DNA of 64,000 nt from Agrypnia vestita (GCA_016648135.1 JADDOH010014684.1:1-64000); one strand, 5' to 3'; shown: positions 30,740 to 41,640, numbered from the stretch's first letter. Notes: generated by a model not told the origin, from the sequence alone. Program-made: numbers and translations.

Positions 30740-31550
30740 AATGAATAAGTCTGATATTTTTCTCTATAAATTAATATTCAAGTTTCTAAATTATTTATCT
30801 AATTTGTTTTAATTTAATAAATAGCGTTATTTTTGTGTCTATAAATTAATCTCGGTCACTTTTTACTGCCACGTGGACACTAACAAATCATCTGTGCAGC
30901 ATCTGCTCATCAATCAGGGAGGCTGTCAATGGACCACTAGGTCAGCGGTCTTCCGGCAAGTGAGTTATGACGACACACTGCGTTTCATTTTGACGTGTGG
31001 TCGTCATGACGTCATAATAGGGTGGCCGCTAATGTGATAGAGGTTAAATATCATTTGAAATATACGATTTATTATATTAATTCATATAAAATATATTATT
31101 AAATATAAAATCGATTTATTATATTAATTCTCATAAAATATATTTTTAGATATAGGTACAACGTCGTAGCGTGATGAGGAATTACGATAATTCGCATTAC
31201 TTTCGAATTAACTTATAACGTATAAAACCTAACCTTAATTCTTTAATAACTTATAAATTAATAGATCAGTGATATTTTAATATTAGCTGTAAACAAAAAA
31301 TTTACGTATTTTGAAAAAAATGATTTGTTATGGGCGATCATTTGGCATTTTCTTCATAGATTCTCTTGCATTCTGTATCACATTTTTGTATGGAAAGGCA
31401 TCAGATGTATTTATTAGGTTTCATGTATTTAAAATATCGCATTTTCTACGTACCTACATTTTTCTAAAATGACAAACTAAATTTTGTAATCAATTTATAA
31501 ATTACCAAACCAACGATGTTTTAGAAATAAAAAAATATTGTATTTATTAT
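30740..31550. other. AT-rich spacer
   Basis: No gene recognised. A small hairpin at about 30965-31010 (TTATGACGACACAC / GTGTGGTCGTCATGAC) is the only structure seen. Confidence 0.4.
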
Positions 31551-31557
31551 ATTGTAA

Positions 31558-31637
31558 ATTATTATTATTATTATTATTTAATTATTATTATTATTATTAT
31601 CTAATTATTATTATTTTTATTATTTAATTATTATAAT
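31558..31637. repeat. (TTA)n microsatellite
   Basis: Interrupted ATT/TTA trinucleotide array next to the RTE tail. A short second array (32333-32350) flanks the other side, so the RTE inserted into the array. Confidence 0.85.
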
Positions 31638-31645
31638 TATTATAA

Positions 31646-32325
31646 CTAACTAACTAACTAACTAACCATCACGCCGTTTCCCTGCAGGGGTAGGCAGAGA
31701 GGATTGAACGCCACACTCTTCTATCCTGGCACACCACTTTTGCTTCGGCCACATTCATACATCTTCTCATACACGTTCTACGATTGTTGCGGCTTTTAAC
31801 AGGGCCATCCTCAAATACTTGTAGTACCTGATCGTGCCAGGTCTTTCGCGGACGCCCTCTATTCCTGTTGCCTTCAACATTCGCCTCATATATTTTCTTA
31901 ACCATCCTTTCCTCGTTCATACGTTCCACATGACCAAACCATCTCAGCACTCCTTTCTTTATTCTATCTACCACACTACAGCCAGCATTGCATTCACTTC
32001 TAATTTGTTCATTCCTCACTCTATCGACCAAAGATTTTCCACACAAGCGTCTTAGTGACCGCATTTCCACCGCATTCAGTCTACTTTCATTCCTCTTTTG
32101 CCAATTCCAGGCTTCACTTCCATACATAAGGGTTGGCACTAGAACGCCATTATGTACCGCTAGTCTTGCTTCTTTTGACAGATTCTTATTGGCCATAATT
32201 GCATTTAGTGCACCATTAACTTTGTTTCCCGCAGTTACTCTCCTTTCGATATCATTCTCAGCCTTGCCGTCTCTACTAAACATACTTCCCAAATACACAA
32301 ACTCGTTCACTTGTTCTTGTTCATC
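31646..32325 (-). mobile_element. RTE-type LINE, longest 3' copy in the window
   Basis: 5'-truncated RTE with a (GTTA)n tail at its 3' end (plus 31646-31663). TATTATAA borders both ends (31638-31645 and 32326-32333), an 8-bp duplication in low-complexity sequence. The coding part is described separately. Confidence 0.85.
31669..32310 (-). pseudogene. RTE reverse transcriptase polyprotein, C-terminal 213 codons
   Basis: The frame is intact: NEFVYLGSMFSRDGKAENDI (end of the RT thumb), RRVTAGNKVNGALNAIMANK, VLVPTLMYGSEAWNWQKRNE, RIKKGVLRWFGHVERMNEER, NRNRGRPRKTWHDQVLQVFE, then VCQDRRVWRSILSAYP and the stop. In the complete protein an apurinic endonuclease and the RT palm with the catalytic Asp pair precede this part. 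Both are absent here, so the fragment cannot copy itself. The Met at 32310 is only the first in-frame ATG after truncation. It is identical in nearly all shared positions to 30181 and 35772, which suggests recent activity of the source. Confidence 0.85.
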
Positions 32326-32887
32326 TATTATAAATTATTATTATTATTATATTCTAATTACTGTATGGACTTGTGGCATATATTTTTTAAAATAATATTA
32401 CAAAAAAAAACGACAGTTCTTAATTTATTAAAATTATCAGTTTTGTGAAATCTGTTTTTTGAAACGTAAATTGTAAGTAAACTAACCCACACTCGGCCCA
32501 CAAAGTGGAGCCACGTTGGTCATTTTTAAATCATCGCTGGTTTGGAAATGTATATTGATTATTAAAGATACAGGCATGTTGAATAAATGGAACCTGACAA
32601 ATAAATTTAATTTGATATCATTCTGTTCAAAAATGTGATAAAAAATGCAATAGAATAATGACGTCACCTATACTCGAGTGCCGAGTAACTGACTACGGAC
32701 AACATAACGACAAAGCAGAGGTATGCAGCCACTGCGCCTGGATCCTCAAGAAGCCTCTACCACCATCATCATCCTTAAATTGAAGTGTACACTATTATTC
32801 TTGTGAATAATAAATAAAGCATTGAGCCCACTCTATCATTTACAACCGCCCCCCACTTAATCCTAAATACACAAGATGAAAGTAAAT

Positions 32888-33030
32888 AAAAAAAAACGAG
32901 CGAGCCTTACAGTAGTCGCATATGATGTGTAATATTTGACATCTCACAATTAAATATATGAATTGAGCATCACTTAGTAATACTGTCTATACTTTTATTT
33001 TTAATCGTAAATCTCACAATTAAAAGTTAC
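32888..33030 (+). repeat. short repeat shared with 15470-15560
   Basis: Poly-A, ACGAGCGAGCCTTACAGTAG and TCGCATATG as in the first copy. ATCTCACAATTAAA occurs twice (about 32940 and 33011), giving a small direct repeat. Confidence 0.5.
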
Positions 33031-33076
33031 AACATCCGAACGCTTGACACCAGATATATACAAAATCAGAAACGTT

Positions 33077-33760
33077 GAATGTTGGAAGTGTGCGTCTTCT
33101 CTGTGATGGCACTTGCTGGACATTGATTTGTTTATAAACGATATTTTTTTCCATCGCGCGCGCTCATTGGTCAAATGAAATTGCGCGCGCTTCCCCGGCG
33201 TCTTATTTCCTGTTACGCTTTTTGTCCCTTCTCACGAAATCACTGTCACAGATTGCAGGAAAGCGAGAGGAAAGACGTGTGGTGGCCAAAGACGCGTACA
33301 TATACACGTGTAAGGAGGTACAGCATACGCTGACAATCAAGCACGGCAGGCTATCGCTCCCGACGCAAAGGTCTAAATCAGAACGCTGAATCCGTAAAAC
33401 GGGCAACAATGTAAGCCGGACCAATGACCGAGTACACAGACGACGTATAGCAGAGGGCTTGAAAAGCGAGGCAACTCATCTTGCTGACCAGACTACATAT
33501 TACCCACATGAGCGGCCGAGTAAGACGAAGTCATATTACACCGAGTCCTTTGTTCACGACAACTATAAAAACGATAATCTCCAGAGCAGACTATCTCACT
33601 TCCCCGGTGAACGGCTCGTATAGCGGAAGCCCTCGCCGTCATACCTTCGAACGTCACGCTTTCACTTGTAACCTTTGTACCTACTGTATTCTTTATAACT
33701 TTCGCTTTTGCAATTCAATAAATTCTGTAAAACCATCGTGACTTTACATCATCAACACCG
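33077..33760 (+). repeat. LTR-like promoter/polyA region
   Basis: TATAAAA at 33564-33570 and AATAAA at 33717-33722 are 150 bp apart, followed by AAACCATCGTGACTTTACAT. Upstream is a GC-rich part with GCGCGCGC runs (33157-33190). A possible LTR start TGTTGGAAGTG is at 33079. No matching second LTR, duplication or primer site was found. A host promoter is an alternative, but no coding follows. Confidence 0.38.
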
Positions 33761-33799
33761 CTTCAACTCATCCTAAACCGGAGGGCTCATCCACCTCCA

Positions 33800-34405
33800 C
33801 AGATGTTATACATCAAAAAATGTAGTAAAAACGATATCACAAATACATTAATTATACACAAACAAAAATAGATCTCATAGAGTCGGGTTCGCATTGGACA
33901 GAATAGATTACGCGCGCCAATGGATGCAAATTCAATTCTCCTTTGAGTCCAGAGTCCTACATTCAGTCAATTTAATTCCTACCCTTCGAGCCTTCCCGTC
34001 GCCTCCTTGTCAAAAGTCACTCTTCACTTGTCAAAAGTACGCGGGGACCTTAATTCATCTCGAAAGTCACCCGCTCTTCAATCCAACAACCCTTTTTTCA
34101 TCGGGCGGAGCCATTAGGAGGCTGTGTGCTCATCTGTGCCGATCCCTTTGTGAGCGACCCAGCAACGAATTTTCCCCAGTTCTAAGATCAAACACACTCT
34201 TAAACAAATCCAAATTCGTTTCGGCACATAATTTGGGGTTCATACGAGAAGCACCGCCCTTAACCAATTGACAAATAAGGCAAAGACTTAAGGCAGATGT
34301 TTCAAGGGGCGTCTAAAATAATGTGCCATCAAATTTATGCCACGATGCTTTTAGAAAAATCCATTCACGCACAAGCTAACAGAATCGAGACATTACGTCT
34401 AGGGA
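33800..34405. other. open but unrecognised segment
   Basis: Holds a 125-codon frame (33894-34271) rich in Ser, Leu and Pro with no recognisable domain. No splice or start context supports it. Confidence 0.3.
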
Positions 34406-34414
34406 AATAATTCA

Positions 34415-34790
34415 ATTCCAATTCATTCAATTTATTTGGTATATAAAATTTACATAGCACACATATATTTGATTCGTAAATGTTATAACATTTTAATTAA
34501 CATGTGTATAAAATAGTTCATTTCAAAGATGTGGTAGAGTCCTGCTTCGGAAAACCCTCTCACAGATATGGAACAGATCCATTTCCAAAGTTATATCATT
34601 CAGCATAGCGGTAGCTCTTTCAACAAGCATAACCATCGGCAGGTTGGTCTTGTATATTGGAATGTGAAACAATCTATGCGGAAGTTGTATATAGTTAATA
34701 AGTTATATAAAGTTACTAAGATAACTATTAGGAATACAAAGCAAGCTGCGCATAATATCAGGATTATTGATGACGCCATGCAATAATGAA
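34415..34790 (-). pseudogene. Jockey-like LINE 3' end
   Basis: Homologous to 24084-24494. The minus strand keeps the codons for the IPIYKTNLPMVMLVE-like stretch and the (N)DITLEMDLFHICE-like stretch in pieces, with frameshifts. The 3' end has decayed TTCAATTCCAATTCATTCAA tail units at 34411-34433. The insertion TTGTATATAGTTAATAAG near 34690 is absent from the sister copy. RT domain absent. Confidence 0.6.
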
Positions 34791-34833
34791 CAAAAATATG
34801 TATAAAAAATTTGATTGTATTATTAGTATGTAC

Positions 34834-35294
34834 CTACTTCTTTTATTTGATAATTTACACCAACATGTTTCAGAAAAACCTTTCCATCATCAGGGCGTTG
34901 TATAACTTTCAAAATATAACAATGAAATGTCTTTGTTTCTTGTTTTTCTAAATTATTTGAAAAATTATTTTTAATTATTATTACCGAAGTTCTTGATTAC
35001 TCGCAATTATTGGAAAAATTTAGAATCATTAGAAATTAGTAAAACATGTTAAAGTATACAAAATATTATTAACAATCAATTAAATTTAACTACTAGCCCA
35101 ATTCAAAAAAAATTTCCAACAATTGCGAGAAATCAAGAACTTCAGTAATAATAATTAAAAATATTTTTTCAAATAATTTAGTAAAACAAGAAACAAAAGA
35201 CATTTCATTCTGATATTTTGACAGTTATACAACACCCTGACGATAGAAAGTTTTCTGAAACATGTTGGTGTAATTAATGAAATAAAAGAAGTAG
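34834..35294. mobile_element. palindromic element with a hammerhead-like motif in each arm
   Basis: Arms of about 200 bp (34834-35030 and 35100-35294) are reverse complements: CTACTTCTTTTATTTGATAA at the left, TAATGAAATAAAAGAAGTAG at the right. Each arm holds the CTGANGA-stem-GAAAC motif: 34867-34893 on the minus strand and 35237-35261 on the plus strand. The central 70 bp are AT-rich. No target duplication was found by eye. Non-coding. Confidence 0.7.
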
Positions 35295-35771
35295 ATAATA
35301 CCTTTAATAATAATACAAATAATACTTTTTTTTAAATGTCAATCTACAATATTGCAGAATCAATTGAAAAAATAAAAATATGCTATTAAATTCACATTCC
35401 TTCTCTTTCGTCTCTAAACCATTGTTGCTAATCATACCCTGGAGAAACTCAGTTAGTTTGAGCTAAGGATAATGCCCGTATTCTTTCATGAAGAGATGAT
35501 ACAAATGTATTCAAGGATCATGAAGTATACTATTAGGAAACACATTAAACCGTAAATTGTCATGAGATCAGAAAAAATTGCAAAGTCGAGGATTTCCAGC
35601 ACTGCAAACGTTCTATAGTGAATTGGAAAGTGCCGACAGTGTCTGAAGAACTCAGCAAGTACGTAATACTAGCATGTGTGCTTCTTTAATGTATCAGCCA
35701 ATAAATTCCAAGACAAAGGACAAAGGTTTTTTTGCAAGGCAGGTTACTTTTTTCTTTAATGGTCTTCCTTA

Positions 35772-36356
35772 TAATTAAGGCAATTATGGCCAATAAGAAT
35801 CTGTCAAAGGAAGCAAGACTAGCGGTACATAATGGCGTTCTAGTGCCAACCCTGGCGTATGGAAGTGAAGCCCGGAATTGGCAAAAGAGGAATGAAAGCA
35901 GACTGAATGCGGTGGAAATGCGGTCACTAAGACGCTTGTGTCGAAAATCTTTGGTCGATAGAGTGAGGAATGAACAAATTAGAAGTGAATGCAATGCTGG
36001 CTGTAGTGTGGTAGATAGAATAAAGAAAGGAGTGCTGAGATGGTTTGGTCATGTGGAACGTAATACAGTAGAGGAAGGGGAAGGACTGGGGTAAGCGAAA
36101 AGAAGAAAAAATGAGGCGAGTGTTGAAGGGAAAGGAAGGAATAGAGGGCGTCCGCAAAAGACCTGGCACGATCAGGTACTACAAGTATTTGAGGATGGCC
36201 CTGTTAAAAGCCGCAACAACCGTAGAACGTGTATGAGAAGACGTATGAATGTGGCCGAAGCAAAAGTGGTGTGCCAGGATGGAAGAGTGTGGCGTTCAAT
36301 CCTCTCTGCCTACCACTGCGGGGAAACGGCGTGATGGTTAGTTAGTTAGTTAATTA
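35772..36356 (+). pseudogene. RTE-type LINE 3' end, plus strand, 10-bp target duplication
   Basis: Starts IMANKNLSKEARLAVHNGVL, then YGSEARNWQKRNESRLNAVE and RIKKGVLRWFGHVER. A rearrangement at 36060-36130 replaces the MNEERMVKKIYEA codons with purine-rich sequence. The frame resumes NRGRPQKTWHDQVLQVFEDG and VCQDGRVWRSIL-like sequence, ending with the (GTTA)n tail. GTCTTCCTTA borders both ends (35762-35771 and 36357-36366). Same family as 31646 in the opposite orientation. Confidence 0.87.
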
Positions 36357-36366
36357 GTCTTCCTTA

Positions 36367-36774
36367 AACATTAAGATTGCAAGATCACAGTCGGATTCTG
36401 AGTCGCTCGGTTGTGAAAACACAAAAATACAAAAACACGAAAATACAAAAACCAAGCACCAAGAAGTCCGATTTTCATATGCCTAGAAGAGGCTGTGGAT
36501 CGTTACGAATCAAATCAGAGAACCTGATCCGATATGTGTTGCCGTTTCTTAAATAGGGCTTTGGGGAAAACCCTTTACGTAGCTCTGTATTTCCTTAAAC
36601 AACGTAACACAACTTAGATACGTGACCAATCTAGGCTTTCTCTCTGGAAATATTAAATTTTGGGTCCCCGGGGTGGAGAATCGGCTGAGAGGCTATTATA
36701 TCATTTTTATAACCTAACCGTAGGCGAGGCAAACAAAAACAAGCCTATAAAAACAGTTGTTACCGCAATATTAC
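36367..36774. other. spacer
   Basis: A-rich run of ACAAAAATAC units near 36420-36450. No gene recognised. The 105-codon frame starting at 36660 runs into the palindromic element and is chance. Confidence 0.35.
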
Positions 36775-37313
36775 ACAGGGTTATTTGGAAAACATTAATA
36801 ACCTCGCGGGACTATATTCTTGCCTTGATTGTGAGTCGAAAATGTTCGAGCTATTATGACCTAATATCAATAGTTAAGGAGATATGCGACGTCAAAGTTT
36901 GCATTTTTTTTCAATATTTCTGTCTTATTTTTTGTAAAACGTTGGACTATCATTACAGCAACTTATATCGAATATGAAAAATTCATTCGTTTCAATACAA
37001 CTTATATAAAAAAATAAAAACCTTCGAATTCCAATTGGAAAACATTCCAATTGGAATTTTTTCGGGGTTTTTATCATTTTATATAAGTTGTATTGAAACG
37101 AATGAATTTTTCGTACTCGATATGAGTCACTGTAATGATAGTCCAACGTTTTACAAAAAATAAGTCAGAAATATTGAAAAAAAAATGCAAAATGTGATGT
37201 TGCATATCTCCATAACTATTGAAATTAGGTCATAATAACTTGAACATTTTCGACTCATAATCAAGGCAGGAATATAGTCCTGCGAGGAATTGATGCTTTC
37301 CAAATAACCCTGT
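36775..37313. mobile_element. palindromic element (539 bp), ACAGGGTTAT ends
   Basis: Left arm 36775-37010 and right arm 37080-37313 are reverse complements at high identity. Ends are ACAGGGTTATTTGG and CCAAATAACCCTGT. The centre holds an inner palindrome (ATTCCAATTGGAA repeated, 37027-37060). TA-like bases lie near both ends, but a clean target duplication cannot be fixed. One arm occurs inside the hAT at 16760-17000. Non-coding. Confidence 0.78.
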
Positions 37314-37940
37314 ATAGACATGGACTAACGGATATTTCCTGTTTGGAATTTTGTTTTCACATTTAATTCCACGAAGTTTGAATTGTTTAAACAAATTACT
37401 AGCTTTATGAGCTTGTAAATTTTTAATAAAATAATAATAATAATGTGTTTATTCCAGCGTTACCAGGTTGTTAGTGCAAGACCTGGTCCGCCAAATAGAT
37501 TGCAAATTACATCAATGTTGTATTGAGACACATGGAGAGAAAATATAAAAAGGAGAAAAAGGAAGAAAAAGAGAAATAATTAAAATAATAAAGATAAAAG
37601 AAGAAGAATAGCTAATAAATACTTAAAATAAAATATACCATGAAAATTCGACAGTGAATACACGCACCCATATATACCAATTTTAGTGTTATTAAATCAA
37701 TAATTAATATCAATAAAAATTCTAAAGTAATAGTAACAGTATGAAGTGCTTCATGTCTCGCTACCTAACGCTCGTTATGGTTATGGAATCGTATTAATCC
37801 TATAAAGCTATTCTGTACCCGATGCTACTCTTTAATTACGGATTCAGACCTCCATGACTGCGCGGCTTGCACTGAGTTGGTTCTGTGCTCCACAATTATG
37901 AAAAGGTTTAACTAAATACTATAGTACTACATGAAAGTTC
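37314..37940. other. spacer with LINE 3'-UTR-like sequence
   Basis: 37426-37500 holds a TAATAATAATGTGTTTATTC block followed by CAGCGTTACC, resembling a reversed LINE tail. It is partly like 41640-41700. No coding. Confidence 0.3.
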
Positions 37941-37941
37941 T

Positions 37942-38636
37942 GCCAAAAACATGGGTCTCATAGTAAACCAGCAGAAGACCAAATACATGGCCGTAGGATG
38001 CACCCAACAAATCCCATCTCTCTCGTATGGAAGTCAAAATTTTGAAACGGTACCAAGATTTATATACCTAGGATCCCTGATAACAAGCAACAACAATACT
38101 ACAGAGGAGATCCAGAAGCGCGTAGTGAGCGCAAATCGCTGTTTTTTCCGCCTACAAAAGCAGACAAAATCCAGACTGCTGTCCAGAAACACCAAGATAT
38201 TAGTGTACAAAACGCTTATTAGGTCAGTGCTCACGTACGCAGCTGAGAAGTGGGTACTAACTAAGAGGAATGAGCGAGCATTGGACGTTTTTGAAAGGAA
38301 AATTTTGAGGCGTATCTTCGGACCGGTTCTATAAAATGAACTTTGGCGCAGACGTTACAACAATGAGCTCTATACTCTATTTAAGGAGCCAAACGTCACA
38401 AAATTTATAAAACTGGGAAGACTTCGGTGGCTGGGTCATGTGGAGAGAATGTCCGAGCATCAAGCACCAAGGCCAATAAGGCGAAGGAGCTAGGAAGGCC
38501 AAAATTAAGATGGAGTGATAACGTCCTCAAAGATATCTCTGCCTTAGAGCTTCGAAACTGGAGAGAGCTGGCACTAGACCGAGATGTGTGGAGGAATATT
38601 ATTGAAGAAGCCAAGACCCACCAAGGGTTGTAGTGC
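37942..38636 (+). pseudogene. RTE-like LINE polyprotein C-terminal half
   Basis: Frame 1 (37951-38334) reads MGLIVNQQKTKYMAVGCTQQ, FETVPRFIYLGSLITSNNNT, KTLIRSVLTYAAEKWVLTKR and LDVFERKILRRIFGPV, then a stop. Frames 2 and 3 continue WRRRYNNELYTLFKEPN, LGRLRWLGHVERMSEHQAP, then SDNVLKDISALELRNWRELA to a stop at 38631-38633. This is the region after the RT palm (NQ.KTKYM, FIYLGS, LTYA.E.W, LRRIFGP) through the C-terminus. Two frameshifts. It ends with a short GATGATGAT tail. The minus copy at 21370-21530 is related. Confidence 0.85.
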
Positions 38637-38699
38637 CAAGAATGATGATGATGATAGTACTACTAAATATTTCTACAAGACAAGACTGTGTACAGGCCC

Positions 38700-39060
38700 A
38701 CCCTAATATATGGCCATCAAATTTGGATTCTTTGGATTCTTTGGGAGGGAGCGCGAGTCACACTGATGGACAGAGTGACAAGTGCTGACTCCAAGCACAC
38801 ACTCGGCTTGGAGCCTCCACTCCTAAACATTGAAAAATCACAAATGAGGTGGCTCTGACATATGCTAAGAATGCCAGGGAAACAAATACCAAGAAGAATC
38901 CTCTTGGCAACCCCGAAAGGAAGAAACAAAAAAATGTATATGAAAACAAAAATGGTCTAGAATTCGTTGACTGCATGAAGCAAGGGGAATATGGATGCAC
39001 CTTGTTCAGTCTTTGGGCACCCGACCCTTCTAGGGCAAGGCGATGAAGATGATGATGATG
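38700..39060 (+). pseudogene. LINE C-terminal remnant with (GAT)n tail
   Basis: LMDRVTSADSKHTLGLEPPL, then NIEKSQMRWL (stop) HMLRMPGKQIPRRILLATPK. The 'RW..H.LRMP....PR..L..P.G' layout is found near the end of LINE polyproteins. The end (VFGHPTLLG-like in frame) runs into ATGAAGATGATGATGATG at 39040-39062. One stop codon and a frameshift. Different family from the adjacent 37942-38636 copy. Confidence 0.55.
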
Positions 39061-39069
39061 ATGAAATAT

Positions 39070-39360
39070 CCCTACATGAGAGAGTACGGGCATTATCCTT
39101 GGCTTTACCCAACCGAGTTTCTCCAGGGTATGCTTGGCTACAATAGTTTAGAGACTAGAAGGATTGTATATTTGATTACGCATTTTTATCCATTGTTGCA
39201 CGGTATGACCGACAATCCTGAAATTAGCATTGATTTATATATTCCTGATAATTAACTAAGACAGCATCAGCATAGATCGTTTCACATTTCAATATACAAG
39301 ATCAACCTGCAGATGGTTATGCCTGTTGCCTGTGGTATACAAGTCGCATTTTATTACAAA
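39070..39360 (+). pseudogene. Jockey-like LINE C-terminal fragment
   Basis: FLQGMLGYNSLETRRIVYLI, HFYPLLHGMTDNPEI then DLYIPDN and a stop; after the break, QHQHRSFHISIYKINLQMVM. Same layout as 24228-24494 (LHG..DNPE, LY.PDN, RLF..P.YRTN). The stop after PDN and later changes make it a pseudogene. The upstream (A)LPTEFLQGMLG segment matches the linker before this domain. Confidence 0.65.
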
Positions 39361-39399
39361 AGGATCTAAATTAATGAAAAAATATTTAAAATACGTCCA

Positions 39400-40040
39400 T
39401 TGTAAAAGAAGTTTTGTTTACTGACGGATTTAAATATTCAAAAATAAATACTTTAACTGGATTTTTTTTCTATTATTCATTATTAAATTTTTACATATTT
39501 TCTTTTATTATAGATCGTGCCAAGCCTTATACAGCTTGTCGGCACGTTTCTTTTCCATATTCTTGCATAAGTACATAGCATATTCAGTTATAGGTTTAAT
39601 TTACAAAGGATAAAAAATATATAAGAAATAATAATATTGTATGAAAATAACAAAACTTAAAAATAAACTTGTTAGTGAGACTAGGTATCAGATAATACAT
39701 AAAAACATAAAAAAGTAATAGGTAATAATATCATACGAAAATAACAAAACTTAAATATAAACTTGTAATGAGACTAGGTAACCGATCGAGATAATAAAAA
39801 AAACCTGAACATCAATATGAATTAATACGTCTTAAATATATCCGAGGGGGTACGTACTTCCACCGTGTTGCAGTCCTCTCGCCTATAGAAGGGGCTTATT
39901 TCAAGTCTGCACAATTTAATATTCTGTGCTTGTGACAAATATATTAAGAAAACATAAAGAAGATAATATTTTTTTATGACGGCTTTGATTATTGACATAA
40001 TTTTTTGCACGATTATTCTTTAGAACCGAATGTTGTATTA
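39400..40040. other. AT-rich spacer
   Basis: AACTTAAATATAAACTTGTA and AGTGAGACTAGGTA-like pieces repeat once (about 39650 and 39747), a local duplication of about 90 bp. No gene. Confidence 0.4.
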
Positions 40041-40044
40041 TTTA

Positions 40045-40175
40045 AATGTGTAAAACGATCACTTAAGCCAGCTAATATAGGTTTAAAGCCCAGTGAACAC
40101 CTCACAAGGATTTTTATTCCTTGTGTTTTCTAAATAAATAGCTTTGTCTCCGCGTCACTTCAATAACTTATTGTT
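40045..40175 (-). repeat. decayed foldback-family arm
   Basis: GTGTAAAACGATCACTTAAG CCAGC and AAATAGCTTTGTCTCCG-like blocks in the order of the other right arms (compare 48790-48912). Low identity. Confidence 0.45.
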
Positions 40176-40455
40176 TATCAGATACAAATACTTTTTTGTT
40201 ATTTTTTTCTAGAAAGCATTGAGTTTAAAGGTCAGCCCCGCAAAATCTCTAAATTTTTGGTAAAAACCACTTTTTTATGCATGTGGAAGGAGATATACAA
40301 GACTATATGGTGAATTATCGACCCTTTCTTGCTAATCTCGAGACCAAATTTACATAAACCCTCTGAATTATGCAGCTACAAAAGTATTCTGTCACCAAAC
40401 TGAATATATACTGCTATATGGAAAGGAGATATCAGTTTGTTTTCTGTGAACACAG

Positions 40456-40496
40456 TTTCATAAATAGAAAACAAAAGAGTTTTCTATTTATAAAAC
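40456..40496. repeat. small inverted repeat
   Basis: ATAAATAGAAAACAAAAGAG followed by TTTTCTATTTATA, a hairpin with 13-bp arms. Confidence 0.6.
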
Positions 40497-40568
40497 TATG
40501 GTGATTTGAGGCTACAGTGTGAACATGCCCTCGAGTGGGCCGACCAATCTTACAGAGTATCCGACAAG

Positions 40569-40715
40569 CCAATAAAAAGAAGAACGAAGCCAATAAAAAG
40601 AAGAACGAAGCCAATAAAAAGAAGAACGAAGCCAATAAAAAGAAGAACGAAGCCAATAAAAAGAAGAACGAAGCCAATAAAAAGAAGAACGAAGCCAATA
40701 AAAAGAAGAACGAAG
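40569..40715 (+). repeat. 21-bp minisatellite, 7 perfect units
   Basis: The unit begins CCAATAAAAAGAAGAACGAA (21 bp with the final G). Units are identical, which implies recent expansion. Because 21 is divisible by 3, two plus frames and one minus frame stay open (PIKRRTK, ANKKKNE and FFLLASF repeats). I see no evidence that any is translated. Confidence 0.95.
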
Positions 40716-40779
40716 CTTTAAACGCGGGTGAAGTGTAGCTCACACCACTCGCCTAAGTCATTCCTTGACATGATTATGG

Positions 40780-40855
40780 AAGCATCCGCGAAAGACCTGG
40801 CACCATTAGATACTACTATATTGGAAGATGGTTAGTTAGTTTGTTAGAGTTAGAA
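40780..40855 (+). pseudogene. RTE 3'-terminal scrap
   Basis: CGCGAAAGACCTGGCACCAT followed by a shortened ATACTACTATATTGGAAGATG and GGTTAGTTAGTTTGTTAG. These are the RPRKTWH and tail regions of the RTE family with the middle deleted. Too short for function. Confidence 0.6.
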
Positions 40856-40859
40856 AACT

Positions 40860-41280
40860 CGTTCCAAGAAGAACATCTTCATACAATAGGGTAAAAAAAA
40901 CTTGAGAAATTCACAGTCCAACTATTTAGAGCTGTTTCGAGCAAGATATCAACCGCCAAAAGAGACAAGGAGGTGCTACTGGGTCGATAACAAAAATTTC
41001 TACGTTTTTTAATAAACAATATTATTTTTCCAAACTGTTGAATAACATATATATCAAAACAATTGTCTTGCATAAGTAACGCTTTCACTGCAAAAACTTT
41101 CACTGCAAATGCATATTATTTGCATGTACAAGTGAAAACAGATTGATTTTAAAACTGCATCATTTTAGGACATAAATCACACTTTGGAATTTTTATTTAT
41201 AAACAGTAATTAATGTATTTTTAATAACAAAACTACATTTTATATAGTAGTTAAAGACTCAAAGTGCACGTGTAATATGA
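40860..41280. other. AT-rich spacer
   Basis: ACTTTCACTGCAAA occurs twice in tandem near 41085-41108. A 74-codon minus frame is unrecognised. Confidence 0.35.
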
Positions 41281-41284
41281 TTAA

Positions 41285-41640
41285 GAAGCGTTTGAAAATC
41301 ATCCAAAAACGTAAAAATTTGTTGAAAATTTATGCCTTTATTAATACTAAAGATGTCTTCATTATTTTAATACAGTTTTATCGTCGTAATGCTAGTAATC
41401 GTAAGAAAACATATTCTGCTTACGTATAAAAAATAAACATATTGATGTTTTCTAATACACTGAAAACGATTTTTTTTGGCCGAGGCCTGTCAATGCTTTT
41501 ATTTTCTTAATTATTGTAGTAATGTTCAGTTAATTTCTTTTATGTAAGAACAAAGATTCTACCTAAGCTATAATCCTAAAAAAAATTGTAGGCCGTCATA
41601 CACATTCTGATATGAATTCATCATTTTTTTATTTTTTTTA
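41285..41640 (+). repeat. interspersed repeat C, copy 2
   Basis: Aligned with 11060-11425: AGAAGCGTTTGAAAATCATC, TGTTGAAAATTTATGCC, ACTGAAAACGATTTTTTTTG, GGCCTGTCAATGCTTTT, TTCTTAATTATTGTAGTAAT and ACACATTCTGATATGAATT. Moderate identity, non-coding. Confidence 0.6.

Noticed and set aside
33894..34271. 125-codon frame as a host gene
   Set aside because: No recognisable domain, low-complexity Ser/Leu/Pro composition, no splice or promoter context tied to it.
40432..40743. Frames with repeated PIKRRTK, ANKKKNE or FFLLASF
   Set aside because: Products of the 21-bp minisatellite in three frames; no start context or homologue supports translation.
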